A stretch of DNA of 34,394 nt from Deltaproteobacteria bacterium (GCA_024275015.1 JAJRZW010000047.1:100328-134721); one strand, 5' to 3'; positions 16,683-25,223 are shown, numbered from the stretch's first letter. Numbers and translations: made by a program. The notes: generated by a model from the letters alone, not told the origin.

Positions 16683-16913
16683 TCAGTGATGATGCCCTTC
16701 CACCGGGCCACCCATGGCCGCAAGCGCCCGACCGAGGGCGGTGCCGGCCTGATTGAAACCGGAGATGGCCTCACCGATTGCCGTTGCCGCGTCTTCTTCA
16801 AGGCCGCCGACTTTTTCAAGCCATTCCCGGCATTCATCGACATGGCCCTGGTTATGGACGATCCAGTGATCGATAAGAATGCGGAGTTTTTCCTTTTCGC
16901 TTAAATCACTCAT
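16683..16913 (-). CDS. Small helical protein with C-terminal His tail, partner of the CooT-like gene
   Basis: A 76-residue, mostly helical protein (LRILIDHWIVHNQGHVDECREWLEKVGG) ending in GHHH, with further His at 16, 20 and 24. The His content and its coupling to a CooT-type nickel protein suggest metal handling. Its ATG overlaps the stop of that gene as ATGA. Small proteins of this kind next to CooT homologues are familiar to me from Deltaproteobacteria, but no activity is established that I can name. Confidence 0.7.
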   Translation of the reverse strand: MSDLSEKEKLRILIDHWIVHNQGHVDECREWLEKVGGLEEDAATAIGEAISGFNQAGTALGRALAAMGGPVEGHHH

Positions 16914-17110
16914 TTTTCCACCGGAGCCAGGGTCACTATTCCCCCCATGAAATCTATTTTTTTCACCTTAACTCCTTCCACCCGCAGTTCGGGATCGAAC
17001 AGGGTCGATACCGTCACCCCGCCGGGATCAGCCTCGAGCAGAGTAACATTGTCCATGATCTTTTCCGTCTCACCGCCGACTGTGGCCCGGATCACGCTTA
17101 TCTGACACAT
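16910..17110 (-). CDS. CooT-family small nickel-binding protein
   Basis: A 66-residue protein starting MCQISVI and followed by GETEKIMDNVTLLEADPGGV and VEGVKVKKIDFMGGIVTL. The N-terminal Met-Cys and the all-beta pattern match CooT, the dimeric protein that binds one Ni(II) through Cys2 and helps nickel delivery to CO dehydrogenase. No CO dehydrogenase is in this window, so a more general role in nickel homeostasis is possible. The start has TAAGGAGT four bases upstream. It is the first gene of a two-gene unit with the His-tailed protein. Confidence 0.82.
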   Translation of the reverse strand: MCQISVIRATVGGETEKIMDNVTLLEADPGGVTVSTLFDPELRVEGVKVKKIDFMGGIVTLAPVEK

Positions 17111-17180
17111 ATTGACTCCTTACTTATTAATTACTAAAGTCGGGTTTTATTTACGATAATCCCTCAGCCCTCAATCTTAA

Positions 17181-17209
17181 CAGACTGTTGAAAAAGCCGT
17201 CCTGGCGGT
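17181..17209 (+). repeat. M3 left-end fragment
   Basis: CAGACTGTTGAAAAAGCCGT, preceded by TTAA, is the left terminus of M3 cut off after about 29 bases. It lies between the start of the CooT-like gene and the stop of rpe, which follows at 17217. Confidence 0.65.
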
Positions 17210-17216
17210 CGCATCT

Positions 17217-17918
17217 TTATTTTGATTTTGCGTTGAGTTCAAAGGTGGCTTCAGCCGCCTGTCTCATTTTCTTTATTACCTTTGCGTAGTCCTCAGACCC
17301 GAATACCGCGCTGCCGGCGACGAAGATGTTGGCTCCGGCCCCGGCGATCCCGGCTATGGTTGCGGGGCTGACGCCGCCGTCGACCTCGATAGCGCAGGTG
17401 GAATTTTTGGCCGCGATCAGTTCTTTAAGTCTCCTGATCTTGTTCAGGGATGAGGCAATGAACGACTGGCCGCCGAAGCCGGGGTTTACGCTCATCACCA
17501 TCACCAGGTCGAGGTCATTGATGATCGGGGCGATTGATTCCGCCGGGGTCGCGGGGTTGAGGACCGCCCCGGCCCGGCATCCCAGCTCTTTTATCGCGCC
17601 GATGGTCCGGTGGAGGTGGTAGCCGGTCTCCTGGTGGACGGTGATCCAGTCCGCGCCAGCTTCGGCAAACGCCTTGATATAGCGTTCCGGGTTTTCGATC
17701 ATCAGGTGAACGTCAAGGGGCAGGTCGGTGACCCGGTTTACCGCCTCGGCTATCAGGGGGCCGATGGTGATATTGGGGACAAAGTGGCCGTCCATGACGT
17801 CGAGGTGGACCACGTCGGCCCCGGCCGCCGCAATCGCCTTTACCTCTTCCCCGAGGCGGGCGAAATCGGCCGAGAGAATCGACGGGGCGATGAGTATTTT
17901 TTTATTGCTCAGGTTCAT
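17217..17918 (-). CDS. rpe: Ribulose-phosphate 3-epimerase
   Basis: Rpe interconverts ribulose 5-phosphate and xylulose 5-phosphate in the pentose phosphate pathway. The TIM-barrel signatures are intact: IAPSILSADFARLGEEV, VHLDVMDGHFVPNITIG with the metal-binding His and Asp, DVHLMIENPERYI, VMSVNPGFGGQ, and EVDGGVSPATI with the second catalytic Asp. The 233-residue length is slightly above average because of a short Lys-rich tail. The ATG at 17918 follows AAGGAAG. It overlaps the 3' end of the M16 peptidase gene by 17 bases, so the two are co-transcribed. Confidence 0.97.
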   Translation of the reverse strand: MNLSNKKILIAPSILSADFARLGEEVKAIAAAGADVVHLDVMDGHFVPNITIGPLIAEAVNRVTDLPLDVHLMIENPERYIKAFAEAGADWITVHQETGYHLHRTIGAIKELGCRAGAVLNPATPAESIAPIINDLDLVMVMSVNPGFGGQSFIASSLNKIRRLKELIAAKNSTCAIEVDGGVSPATIAGIAGAGANIFVAGSAVFGSEDYAKVIKKMRQAAEATFELNAKSK

Positions 17919-20619
17919 TTCTTTCTTCCTTTGTTTCCTGTTCCCGCTGATCGGCCCCGGCCCCGACGCTTACCAGGCAATAATGCTCCGGCTGAATGTA
18001 TTTCCGCGCCGCGGCCTGAACCTCCGCCGGAGTGATTTTTGCCAGGGCGGCGATGTAACGGCTGCCGAAATCCTGCCCCAGGCCGTAGGTCTCGTTCAGC
18101 CCCATCTCCATGGCCTGGGCGCTGTGGGTCTGGAGGCTTAATTCATAGTGGCCGATTAAAAGGTTGCGCGCCTTTTCCAGCTCATCAAGACTGATGGGCT
18201 CGTTTCTGACCCGGTAAAGCTCCCGCCAGAGGGCGCTTAAGGCCGCGTCGCGTTTTTCCGGGCTGGTACCGATATAGACCCCGAAGGCGCCGGTATCGAT
18301 GCCGGGGCTGCTGAACGCGGAAAGACTGTAGGCCAGGCTTTCCTGATCGCGCAGGGTGGTGAACAGGCGCCCGCTCTGGCCGGAGAGGACGGTATCGAGG
18401 ATCTCAAGGGCAAAGCGGTCTTTTCCCTTGATGGTGGTACCCTTGAAGCCCAGGACCAGATGGATCTGGGCCTTGTCGCGTTCAAGGGTGAATTCCACCG
18501 GCTTGGCCGGCACCGGCGGCACCAGGAATGATTCCTCCACCGCGTCACCTTTATCTTCATTCTTCCAGCCGGAGAACAGGGAGGAGACAAGTTCCCGCAT
18601 CTTCTCCGCCTTGACCGCGCCGACCACGGTCAGTACCAGTTTGTCCGGACGGGCCTGGGCAAGGTAGCTATTGCGCAGCTCGTCGGCGGTAAAGGCCTCA
18701 ATTGCCTCGCGGCGGCCGAGAACGTTGAGGCTGTAGGGATGGCCCTGGAAGAGAATGCGGTTAAATTCGCGGAAGGCCACCGACGGCAGGGAGTCGTCCT
18801 GCTCCTTGAGTTGTGACAGGAGTTCGGGTTTGAGTTTCTTTACCTCTTCAGGAGCAAAGGCCGGGCTGAGGAGGATGTCGCGGACCAGGGTCATTGCCTC
18901 TTTGCTGTAACGGGAGAGAAAATCAGCCTTGAGCCCGAAGGTGTTGCGGCCGTTGAAGCCATCAATATCACCGGCCATGTCCTCTGTTTTTCGGGCCAGC
19001 TCCTCGTGGGACATGGTTTTGGTCCCCTTGGGGAGGAGTTGGGCAATGGCGGCAAAGGCACCGTTGGTGGCCTCGGTCTCGGCCCGAAGTCCGCCGGGGA
19101 ATATGGCCCGGATGGCCACTGTCGGCACCCGGGAGTCTTCCCGCACCAGGAGGGTGATGCCGTTGTCAAGGTGGAAGCGGTAGAGATCGGGGAGGTATGA
19201 GTTGGCCACCAGGGCCTGGGGGGCGTCGTTTTTCGCGATCTCAACGGCCCGGGCGATGATTTTTTCAATTTCGCGCTGGTCAAATCCGGCCGGTTTGTCC
19301 CGGGGGGTGATGATTCCGGCGATCAGGCGTTGGGGCTGGAAATATTTTTTTGCCACCCGGATGATGTCCTTACGGGTAACCTCCCGCAGCTTTTCGAGAT
19401 ATTCCTCCGGGTTGGGGTCGCCGGTGAGAAAGGCGAATGAGCCTATGACCCGGGCCTGGCCGTCAACCTTCTCAAGGCTGAAGATGAAATCGCTTTCAAG
19501 GTTGCGTTTGGCCCGGTCGAGCTCTTCTTCACTTACCGGCACCTGTTTAAGGAGAAAAATCTGCGCCAGGGACTCTTTCAGGACCGCGGCGGCGTGGTCG
19601 GGGTCGATATCGGCGGAAAATTCCATCAGGCCCTGATCCCTGGGGGTAAAAGATGAGGCATTGATTCGGTAAACGATGCCGAGGTCGTTGCGCAGACGGC
19701 GATACAGTCGTGAGGTCTCGCCCTGGCCGAGGATCGCGGCGATGAGGTCAAGGGCCGGGGTGTCGGGGTTTTTAAAGGCGGTGGTGGGAAAGCCGAACAG
19801 GATCATTGCCTGACGCATGTCGTCGCTCAGGCTGAAAAAACCAGGCTTCTCCCGCAACGGTTCCGTGGCCCGGGTGGTATCGCCTTCCGCGGCGGCGGGC
19901 AGGTTGCCGTACAGTTCCTCCACCGCCTTTCTGACCTCGGCATAAGAGATGTCGCCGGCAACCACCACCGTCAGGTTCCGGGGGATATAGTGTTTGTTGA
20001 TATAATTGATGATATCGGCGCGGCTGATGGCGGCCACTGATTTCCTGGTTCCGGAAACCGGAAACTTATATGGGTGTTTTTTGTATGCGTGGGCCATGAA
20101 CTCCTCAAAGAGCTTTACCGGCGGACGGTCTTCACGCATGCCGATCTCTTCGATCACCACCTTTTTTTCCCGCTCAAGTTCATCCGGGTCAAAGACCGAG
20201 TGCAGCACCGCGTCGGTGAGGATGTCAAGGGCGGTGCGCCAGTGGCGGGCCGCCAGGGTGGCGTGATAGACGGTCTGGTCGTAAGAGGTATAGGCGTTGA
20301 TCTGCCCGCCAAGGGCCTCGATGCCGCCGGCGATGTCGCCGGAACCGCGGCTGTCGGTACCCTTGAAGATCATGTGTTCGATCAGGTGGGTAATGCCGCG
20401 CTCATGTTCGTTCTCATAGGTGGAACCCGCCTTCACCCATATCTGCACCGTAACCGCCTTGCTTCCCGGGGACTCGCGGACGATGAGCGAAACCCCGTTT
20501 TTAAGCCGGGTCTGAAAGAGGCCGGAAGAGAGATCGGCGGCATGGCCGCTTTCTGCGTTGCTGATGGTCATGATTGTTAAAATACCGAGTAATATTGTTA
20601 GGTTGACGAATTTTCGCAT
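17902..20619 (-). CDS. Secreted M16 (pitrilysin-type) zinc metallopeptidase, double domain
   Basis: A 905-residue protein with a signal peptide (MRKFVNLTILLGILTIMTIS, then a cut near GHAA). Two M16 units follow. The first has the inverted zinc motif HLIEH (78-82), with the downstream Glu in EREKKVVIEEI, so it is catalytic. The second (from about 490, YRFHLDNGITLLVRED) lacks HxxEH and should be the non-catalytic partner that closes the chamber. Such fused proteins degrade peptides in the periplasm. The frame is open to 20721, but that part is M2 sequence. The ATG at 20619 has AGGAG nine bases upstream. rpe follows and overlaps. Confidence 0.93.
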   Translation of the reverse strand: MRKFVNLTILLGILTIMTISNAESGHAADLSSGLFQTRLKNGVSLIVRESPGSKAVTVQIWVKAGSTYENEHERGITHLIEHMIFKGTDSRGSGDIAGGIEALGGQINAYTSYDQTVYHATLAARHWRTALDILTDAVLHSVFDPDELEREKKVVIEEIGMREDRPPVKLFEEFMAHAYKKHPYKFPVSGTRKSVAAISRADIINYINKHYIPRNLTVVVAGDISYAEVRKAVEELYGNLPAAAEGDTTRATEPLREKPGFFSLSDDMRQAMILFGFPTTAFKNPDTPALDLIAAILGQGETSRLYRRLRNDLGIVYRINASSFTPRDQGLMEFSADIDPDHAAAVLKESLAQIFLLKQVPVSEEELDRAKRNLESDFIFSLEKVDGQARVIGSFAFLTGDPNPEEYLEKLREVTRKDIIRVAKKYFQPQRLIAGIITPRDKPAGFDQREIEKIIARAVEIAKNDAPQALVANSYLPDLYRFHLDNGITLLVREDSRVPTVAIRAIFPGGLRAETEATNGAFAAIAQLLPKGTKTMSHEELARKTEDMAGDIDGFNGRNTFGLKADFLSRYSKEAMTLVRDILLSPAFAPEEVKKLKPELLSQLKEQDDSLPSVAFREFNRILFQGHPYSLNVLGRREAIEAFTADELRNSYLAQARPDKLVLTVVGAVKAEKMRELVSSLFSGWKNEDKGDAVEESFLVPPVPAKPVEFTLERDKAQIHLVLGFKGTTIKGKDRFALEILDTVLSGQSGRLFTTLRDQESLAYSLSAFSSPGIDTGAFGVYIGTSPEKRDAALSALWRELYRVRNEPISLDELEKARNLLIGHYELSLQTHSAQAMEMGLNETYGLGQDFGSRYIAALAKITPAEVQAAARKYIQPEHYCLVSVGAGADQREQETKEERNEPEQ

Positions 20620-20664
20620 CCTGTGCGTCTCCTGATTTTTGATTCCTGGGAATCTACCATGATT

Positions 20665-20808
20665 GACGGTCTCGTCACAAGTCCCTGCGGAGGCGTCTTC
20701 GGCGATTTTCGGAAAAAGCACCGGGGTGGGTTAAGAAATCCCGCATGTTTGAGGGCATGGCCCGAGTTAGGGATTTCAGCCGGAGCGGGGAATTGTGACG
20801 ACTTCACC
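20665..20808 (-). mobile_element. MITE-like element M2, inverted copy (144 bp)
   Basis: The left end GACGGTCTCGTCACAAGTCC and the inverted right end GGTGAAGTCGTCACAATTCC are M2 termini. ATGATT flanks it on both sides (20659-20664 and 20809-20814), again a 6-bp duplication as for the copy at 13125-13313. It is inserted just upstream of the M16 peptidase start and provides a false in-frame N-terminal extension of that gene. Confidence 0.8.
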
Positions 20809-20840
20809 ATGATTTGGGAAAAATAAGAACCGGGAGACTT

Positions 20841-20918
20841 GATGAAGTCGTAACAAATCATGGGATGGCTAACAGTTCGTTGAAAAATGGACTGTTGGCG
20901 GCTGATGTCCGCGACACC
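20841..20918. repeat. M2-end and M3-left-end debris downstream of lgt
   Basis: 20841-20856 repeats the M2 end GATGAAGTCGTAACAA. It is followed by AATCATGGGATGGCT, which is also seen at 24684-24698. From 20873 the M3 left end CAGTTCGTTGAAAAATGG runs for about 46 bases, up to the last codon of lgt. Confidence 0.6.
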
Positions 20919-20919
20919 A

Positions 20920-21714
20920 TCAGGGGTTGCGGCGGCGGAAGCCGAACCACAGAATTGCCCCCCCCGCAATGATCATCAGGGCCGAGAGGATCTGGCCCAT
21001 GGAGATGATCCCGGCAAAAAGTCCGATCTGCACGTCCGGTTCGCGGACAAATTCCACCCCGCAGCGGATCAGGCCGTAGCCGATGAGAAAGGCGGCAAGC
21101 ATGGTCCCGGCGGGCCAATGGTTTTTATGGTGTTTTTCCTTCAACAGCCAGAGAACGGTAAACAGGACCACCCCCTCAAGAAAACTCTCGTAAAGCTGGG
21201 ACGGGTGCCGGGGCATGGGGCCGCCGGCGGGGAAGATCATCGCCCAGGGGACATCGGTCACCCGGCCGAAGAGTTCGCCGTTGATGAAGTTACCGATGCG
21301 GCCGAAGCCAAGCCCCACCGGCACTGTGACCACATAGAGATCAGCGGTGCGGAGAAAGCCGAGTTTATGGCGGCGGCAATACCAGGCCCCGGCGAAGATG
21401 ATCCCGATCAGGGCGCCGTGGAATGAAAGGCCGCCGTGCCAGAGGGCGAGTGATTCAAGCGGGTGGCGGCGGTAATAGGGGAGATTGTAGAAGAGGATAT
21501 AGCCGAGTCGGGCGCCGATAATCAGGCCGAGGATGATAACGGTATTGAGGTTCTCAAAATGGGGCGCGAGCCAGTCGCAGGAAAACCGTTTTATCTGGCG
21601 TTTGACGAGGATATAGCCGGCGGTAAAACCGAGGACGTACATCAGGCCGTACCAGCGGACCTTCAAGGGGCCGAGGCTTACGATAACCGGGTCGATATGG
21701 GGATATGGGATCAT
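20920..21714 (-). CDS. lgt: Prolipoprotein diacylglyceryl transferase
   Basis: Lgt moves diacylglycerol from phosphatidylglycerol to the lipobox cysteine of prelipoproteins, the first step of lipoprotein maturation in the inner membrane. The 264-residue protein has seven hydrophobic segments. The signature GFGRIGNFINGELFGR (137-151) carries the essential Arg139 and Asn142. HGGLSFHGALIG (93-104) is the other conserved loop. The start is the ATG at 21714. An M1 element ends just upstream, and the only AGGA ahead of the start comes from its terminus. M3 debris touches the stop codon, so both edges of the gene are bounded by repeats. Confidence 0.96.
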   Translation of the reverse strand: MIPYPHIDPVIVSLGPLKVRWYGLMYVLGFTAGYILVKRQIKRFSCDWLAPHFENLNTVIILGLIIGARLGYILFYNLPYYRRHPLESLALWHGGLSFHGALIGIIFAGAWYCRRHKLGFLRTADLYVVTVPVGLGFGRIGNFINGELFGRVTDVPWAMIFPAGGPMPRHPSQLYESFLEGVVLFTVLWLLKEKHHKNHWPAGTMLAAFLIGYGLIRCGVEFVREPDVQIGLFAGIISMGQILSALMIIAGGAILWFGFRRRNP

Positions 21715-21725
21715 TTTTATTCAGT

Positions 21726-21943
21726 CCTAAATCCGTGACGTTCGGGAACGGTGCAGATGCAAGGAGGCAAGCACGTTGATTATACTTCGGTATATCAACG
21801 GCTTGCTGACACCGCAGATGCGCCGTTCCCGAACGTCCGAAGGGCGGCGGGGTGAATTTTCCGCCATGGGTTCCAGATAATTACAATCTCGTAAAATCAG
21901 TCAGTTACACTTGACACCACCACCAAGCCGTCACGGATTCAGG
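21726..21943 (-). mobile_element. MITE-like element M1, full-length inverted copy (218 bp)
   Basis: Ends CCTAAATCCGTGACG and, inverted, CCTGAATCCGTGACG (14 of 15 match). A perfect TCAGT duplication flanks it (21721-21725 and 21944-21948). The length is identical to the copy at 7171-7388. The 97-bp hairpin is at 21739-21835. It sits between the MinD-like gene and lgt. Confidence 0.87.
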
Positions 21944-22039
21944 TCAGTGGTAGAGTTTAGGCGGCCTTGGAAGATAATTTTTCAAGGTTTCCTTTCAATG
22001 ACGACCGGAGCAAAAACTGATTGAAAAGCAGTTTACTGT

Positions 22040-22939
22040 TTACGGGTTACGGTTGCCAGTTGTTTTCCGGGCCAGGGGGAGAAGGCGGTCGGCGACGGCG
22101 GCCAGGGCCTTTGCCGCCGGGGCGGCGGGAGCGTGTGCGGCCACCGGCATGTAGTTTTTTATCGCTGCCGTAACTGCCGGATCGTCGGGGATCTCGCCCA
22201 GGGTTGCAATATCGCAGCCGACGTATTGCCTGAGGGTCAGCTTGAGCCGCTGGATATTGGTGGTCTGGCGGCCGATTACCCGGTTGAGGACAAGCCGGGG
22301 GATGAACTCGCGGATAATTTTTTCCGCCTGTTCCCGGCTTTGGGGATTGATTTTCTCCACCGCGGCGACGACTTCGTCGAGGGAGGCGAAATCCTGGTGT
22401 GCCAAGGCTTCGGATACCTGGCCGTAGCCGATGAAGCCGCTCACTACTTTTCTGATCGCCGCCAGTTTGACAAAGCGGTAGAGGTCTAAAATAGCTGCCG
22501 GTTCCGGGGTAGTGATGACGAGATAAAGATCGGCGGCAAGAAAGAAATCAAGGGTGTGGAAACCGGTGCCGGCGCCGACATCGATGATAATTATCTCGGC
22601 ATCTATTTCCTTGAGGCTGTTGATGAGGCGTTTTTTCCGGGCAAAGCGCATATTGGCGGTGGCCAGGGTATCGCCGGTTCCGGGGATGATGCTTAAATTT
22701 TTTAACGGCAGCGGGCATACCGCTTCGGCCAGGTTAGCGATTTTGCGGTAAAGAAAATCACTGATGGTCCGTTCCGGGTTGAACTCGCCGAAGAGGACAT
22801 GGACATCGGCGCCGCCGATGTCCATGTCGGCGATCACCACCTTCAGGCCCCTTTTCGCTAACAGAATGCCGAGGTTGGTAGCCAGCATGGTCTTGCCCAC
22901 CCCGCCCTTGCCCGAGGCTATGGAGATGATCCGGGTCAT
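22040..22939 (-). CDS. MinD/ParA-family ATPase, FlhG-like
   Basis: A 299-residue P-loop ATPase of the SIMIBI class. The deviant Walker A box SGKGGVGKTML (9-19) has its signature Lys11, ADMDIGGADVHVLFG follows, and IIIIDVGAGTGFHTLDFF is the Walker B/switch region. Members place cell poles, flagella (FlhG) or division sites (MinD). No FlhF, FliA or MinE-like gene is adjacent, so the cargo is open. The chemoreceptor gene upstream on the same strand makes an FlhG-like role in motility plausible. The last codons are formed by TTTACGG-type repeats. The ATG at 22939 is the only sensible start. Confidence 0.85.
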   Translation of the reverse strand: MTRIISIASGKGGVGKTMLATNLGILLAKRGLKVVIADMDIGGADVHVLFGEFNPERTISDFLYRKIANLAEAVCPLPLKNLSIIPGTGDTLATANMRFARKKRLINSLKEIDAEIIIIDVGAGTGFHTLDFFLAADLYLVITTPEPAAILDLYRFVKLAAIRKVVSGFIGYGQVSEALAHQDFASLDEVVAAVEKINPQSREQAEKIIREFIPRLVLNRVIGRQTTNIQRLKLTLRQYVGCDIATLGEIPDDPAVTAAIKNYMPVAAHAPAAPAAKALAAVADRLLPLARKTTGNRNP

Positions 22940-23002
22940 AAAACGCCCTGTCTAGATTTTATTTCCAGCGGCGGATACGTCGTCATTCCTTACCATCCCC
23001 AT

Positions 23003-23159
23003 GAATCCGTGACGGCTTAGTGGCAACCGAGTATGTATTCATCTGAATTAATGCGTTTTTTGCCGGATTTTCACTCCGGCGGAAATTTCACCACGCCGCC
23101 CGGCGCTTTTTCCGAAAAGCACCGAAGACGCCTCCGTGGAAACTTGTCACGAGGCCATC
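23003..23159 (+). mobile_element. Chimeric element: left half M1, right half M2
   Basis: 23003-23101 is about 93% identical to the left half of the M1 copy at 7171. 23102-23159 matches the right end of M2 (GCTTTTTCCGAAAAGCACCG through GTCACGAGGCCATC). No target duplication is visible, as expected for a recombinant. Its right end overlaps the stop codon of the chemoreceptor gene by two bases (23158-23159). Confidence 0.75.
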
Positions 23160-24645
23160 AATTTTGAATCATCGGGATTTGCGTCGGGGTTGCGCTTTGT
23201 CCTTCGTGGACCATCTGATAAAGGTCGCATTTGCGGCAATTGGCGATTTTTTCGTGGTAAGACCCCTGTTCCCTGCCGCCGCATCTGGTTCCGGTGACCA
23301 TCCAGCACTGGCTGCCCTGACTGGGAAAGGCGGGGCAGACGTCGCGGCGTTCTTCGGGACAGTTTTTTACCTCCCAGCAGGTGATACCGGTGGCTGTGGC
23401 CGGGGATGCGGCACTGTGGTCATGGGCGGCATTAAATACGTCGCATTTGCGGCAATTGGCGATTTTTTCGTGGTAAGACCCCTGTTCCCTGCCGCCGCAT
23501 TGAGTCCCGGTGACCGTCCAGCAGGCGTTGCCCTGGTCGGGAAAGGCGGGGCAGGCATCGCGGCGTTCGCTGGGACAGTTTTTCATTTCCCAGCAGGTGA
23601 CGTCGTTGCGGGTAGCGGTGATCGCCACTACCTTGCGTTTTTTGCCGAAGATCATCCGCATCAGGTGGCTGACCATCACTCCCATTTCTTCGGCCTGGCC
23701 GGTGAGGTTGCCGGCGGCATCGGCGGCGCTTGCCGCTTCCGCGCTCAGGGACTGGGTCACCTGGTCGATCTCAAGCGAGGCCTTGGCAATTTCCTCGATG
23801 CCCTTGTTCTGCTGGCGGCTGGCCTCGGTGATCGCCGCGGTCTTGTCACCGATGCTGGTGGCGGTTGAGACGATGGCGTCAAAGTCGTGGTTGATCTGTT
23901 TTAATGACTCGGCACTGGCGGTCACCTGGTTGACGGTATTGTCAAGCAGGGCCTGGGTGTTTTTCGCCGCGGCGGCGGCGCGGCCGGCGAGGTTTTTGAC
24001 CTCGTCGGCGACCACCGCGAAGCCGGCCCCGGCCGCCCCGGCCCGGGCCGCCTCCACCGCGGCGTTAAGCGCGAGGAGATTGGTCTGGAAGGCAATGGCG
24101 TCGATGGTACTGATGATCTTTTTGATCTGGCCGCTCTCCTCTTCGATCCGGGTCATATTGCGGGTCAGCTCCACCAGGGCCTTGAGCGACTGCCCCGACT
24201 TTTCGATATTCTCGTTCATCAGTTGCTCCGAACCGGCGGTCAGTTCGGCGGTCTCGCGGCTGACGGTGCTGATTTCCTCCAACGCGGCGTTGGTTTCCTC
24301 CACCGTTGCCGCCTGTCGGGATGAATTATTGAAAAGGCCGCGGCTGATGGAGGTCATGTCGCCGGCGGCCATGGCGATGGAACGGGCGTTTAACTCGATC
24401 CCCTCGGCGATTTTGGCCATGATGCCCTTGATGTCACGGTAGTTGAAAAAGGCGATAAGGCCGCCGATTAAGAGCGATGTCAGGATCAGCAGGATGATGA
24501 GGGTCGAGGCGGATTTATCGCCGCCGTCGCTGAGGCGGTTGAGCTCGACCAGGATTAAGATGTCTGAAAACAGCATCAGTGCCAGGACCAGGCCATAACC
24601 GGCAAGAATCTTTTCACCGATGGTAAGGTTTTTTAAACGGATCAT
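23158..24645 (-). CDS. Short methyl-accepting chemotaxis protein with two C-terminal two-CW modules
   Basis: A 495-residue receptor with two membrane helices (about 13-34 and 47-67) separated by only about a dozen residues, so it has no periplasmic sensor domain. The signalling domain carries the conserved tip [16 protein letters not shown] and [17 protein letters not shown]. Two tandem Cys-rich modules follow (about 347-403 and 419-475). Each has seven cysteines: CWE.KNC, CPAF, CW, CGG and NCRKCD. They match what is annotated as the two-CW domain. Sensing is therefore probably cytoplasmic and may involve metal or redox. The ATG at 24645 follows AGGAGGG; the frame open to 24804 is not coding. 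The stop codon comes from an inserted element. Confidence 0.9.
   Translation of the reverse strand: MIRLKNLTIGEKILAGYGLVLALMLFSDILILVELNRLSDGGDKSASTLIILLILTSLLIGGLIAFFNYRDIKGIMAKIAEGIELNARSIAMAAGDMTSISRGLFNNSSRQAATVEETNAALEEISTVSRETAELTAGSEQLMNENIEKSGQSLKALVELTRNMTRIEEESGQIKKIISTIDAIAFQTNLLALNAAVEAARAGAAGAGFAVVADEVKNLAGRAAAAAKNTQALLDNTVNQVTASAESLKQINHDFDAIVSTATSIGDKTAAITEASRQQNKGIEEIAKASLEIDQVTQSLSAEAASAADAAGNLTGQAEEMGVMVSHLMRMIFGKKRKVVAITATRNDVTCWEMKNCPSERRDACPAFPDQGNACWTVTGTQCGGREQGSYHEKIANCRKCDVFNAAHDHSAASPATATGITCWEVKNCPEERRDVCPAFPSQGSQCWMVTGTRCGGREQGSYHEKIANCRKCDLYQMVHEGQSATPTQIPMIQN
23224..23500. repeat. 61-bp exact direct repeat within the MCP gene
   Basis: 23224-23284 and 23440-23500 are identical over 61 bases and encode the [20 protein letters not shown] part of each two-CW module. 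The adjoining sequences differ more. This points to a recent duplication or gene conversion of the module. Confidence 0.85.
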
Positions 24646-24670
24646 TTTTTCCCTCCTGTATCTTGAAAAA

Positions 24671-24748
24671 TGCTGAAGTCGTAAAAAATCATGGGATGGC
24701 TGACAGAACCATTGGAATCGCCGCCGCGTCCATGCGTCGGCAGCATCG
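24671..24748. repeat. Repeat debris between STAS and MCP genes
   Basis: 24673-24698 (GAAGTCGTAAAAAATCATGG and on) repeats 20844-20869. GCCGCGTCCATGCGTCGGC further on is like the M3 interior GCGCGTCCATGCGCCGC. No complete element is present. Confidence 0.5.
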
Positions 24749-25057
24749 CTATCTGCGGCTGATGGCAAACAGTGTGTCCAGTTTGAGTTCGCCGAAAAGT
24801 TCATAGAGCTGGGCTGAGAGCTTTTCTATCCTGAGTTTTCCCTGGTTTTCCGCCAGGTGTTTGTAAAACAGGAGCAGTTTGCCGATGGCCGAACTCCCCA
24901 TGGTTTCGACCCCGCTGAGATCGACCACCACAAGTTTTATCTTTGTCAGGTCAAGGGTGGTAAAAACCTTTTTCATATCCTCGGCCCCGGCTTCGTCGAT
25001 ATTTCCGCTAATCGTGATCAGGCTCCGGTCATCCTGGTTTTCAATGGTGATATTCAT
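24749..25057 (-). CDS. STAS-domain anti-sigma factor antagonist
   Basis: A 102-residue single STAS domain of the SpoIIAA/RsbV type. The phosphorylation loop reads [20 protein letters not shown], with Ser55/Ser56 as phospho-acceptor candidates; the Asp that often precedes them is Gly here. In partner switching, a HATPase kinase phosphorylates this serine and a PP2C phosphatase removes the phosphate, and the state decides which partner is bound. Both activities are predicted in the protein encoded just upstream. It lies 104 bases before the MCP gene. An M3 element fills the gap to the upstream gene. Confidence 0.92.
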   Translation of the reverse strand: MNITIENQDDRSLITISGNIDEAGAEDMKKVFTTLDLTKIKLVVVDLSGVETMGSSAIGKLLLFYKHLAENQGKLRIEKLSAQLYELFGELKLDTLFAISRR

Positions 25058-25073
25058 GCGGTTTTCTCCTTAT

Positions 25074-25216
25074 GAGTTCGTTGAAAAAGTCGTCCTGGCT
25101 TTTGCAACCTCTGGTTGGCCAAAACGAGCTTCGGCCAACTTCTCGATTTCACTGGGTTTTCGGTAAAATCGGCGGCGCGTCCACGCGCCGCACGTATCCC
25201 GTTTTTCAAAGGGATG
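25074..25216 (+). mobile_element. MITE-like element M3 (143 bp) between regulator and STAS genes
   Basis: Left end GAGTTCGTTGAAAAAGTCG; inverted right end CATCCCTTTGAAAAACGGG. Both are diverged M3 termini. A perfect TTAT duplication flanks it (25070-25073 and 25217-25220). Internal GGTTGGCC...GGCCAACTT and CGGCGGCGCGTCCACGCGCC hairpins are kept. The right copy of the duplication lies four bases beyond the regulator gene stop codon. Confidence 0.83.
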
Positions 25217-25223
25217 TTATGGC

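Noticed and set aside
20620-20721. N-terminal extension of the M16 peptidase
   Set aside because: It is M2 sequence; the signal peptide and ribosome-binding site place the start at 20619.
24646-24804. Longer chemoreceptor N-terminus
   Set aside because: The extension runs through repeat debris and into the STAS gene; AGGAGGG directly precedes the ATG at 24645.
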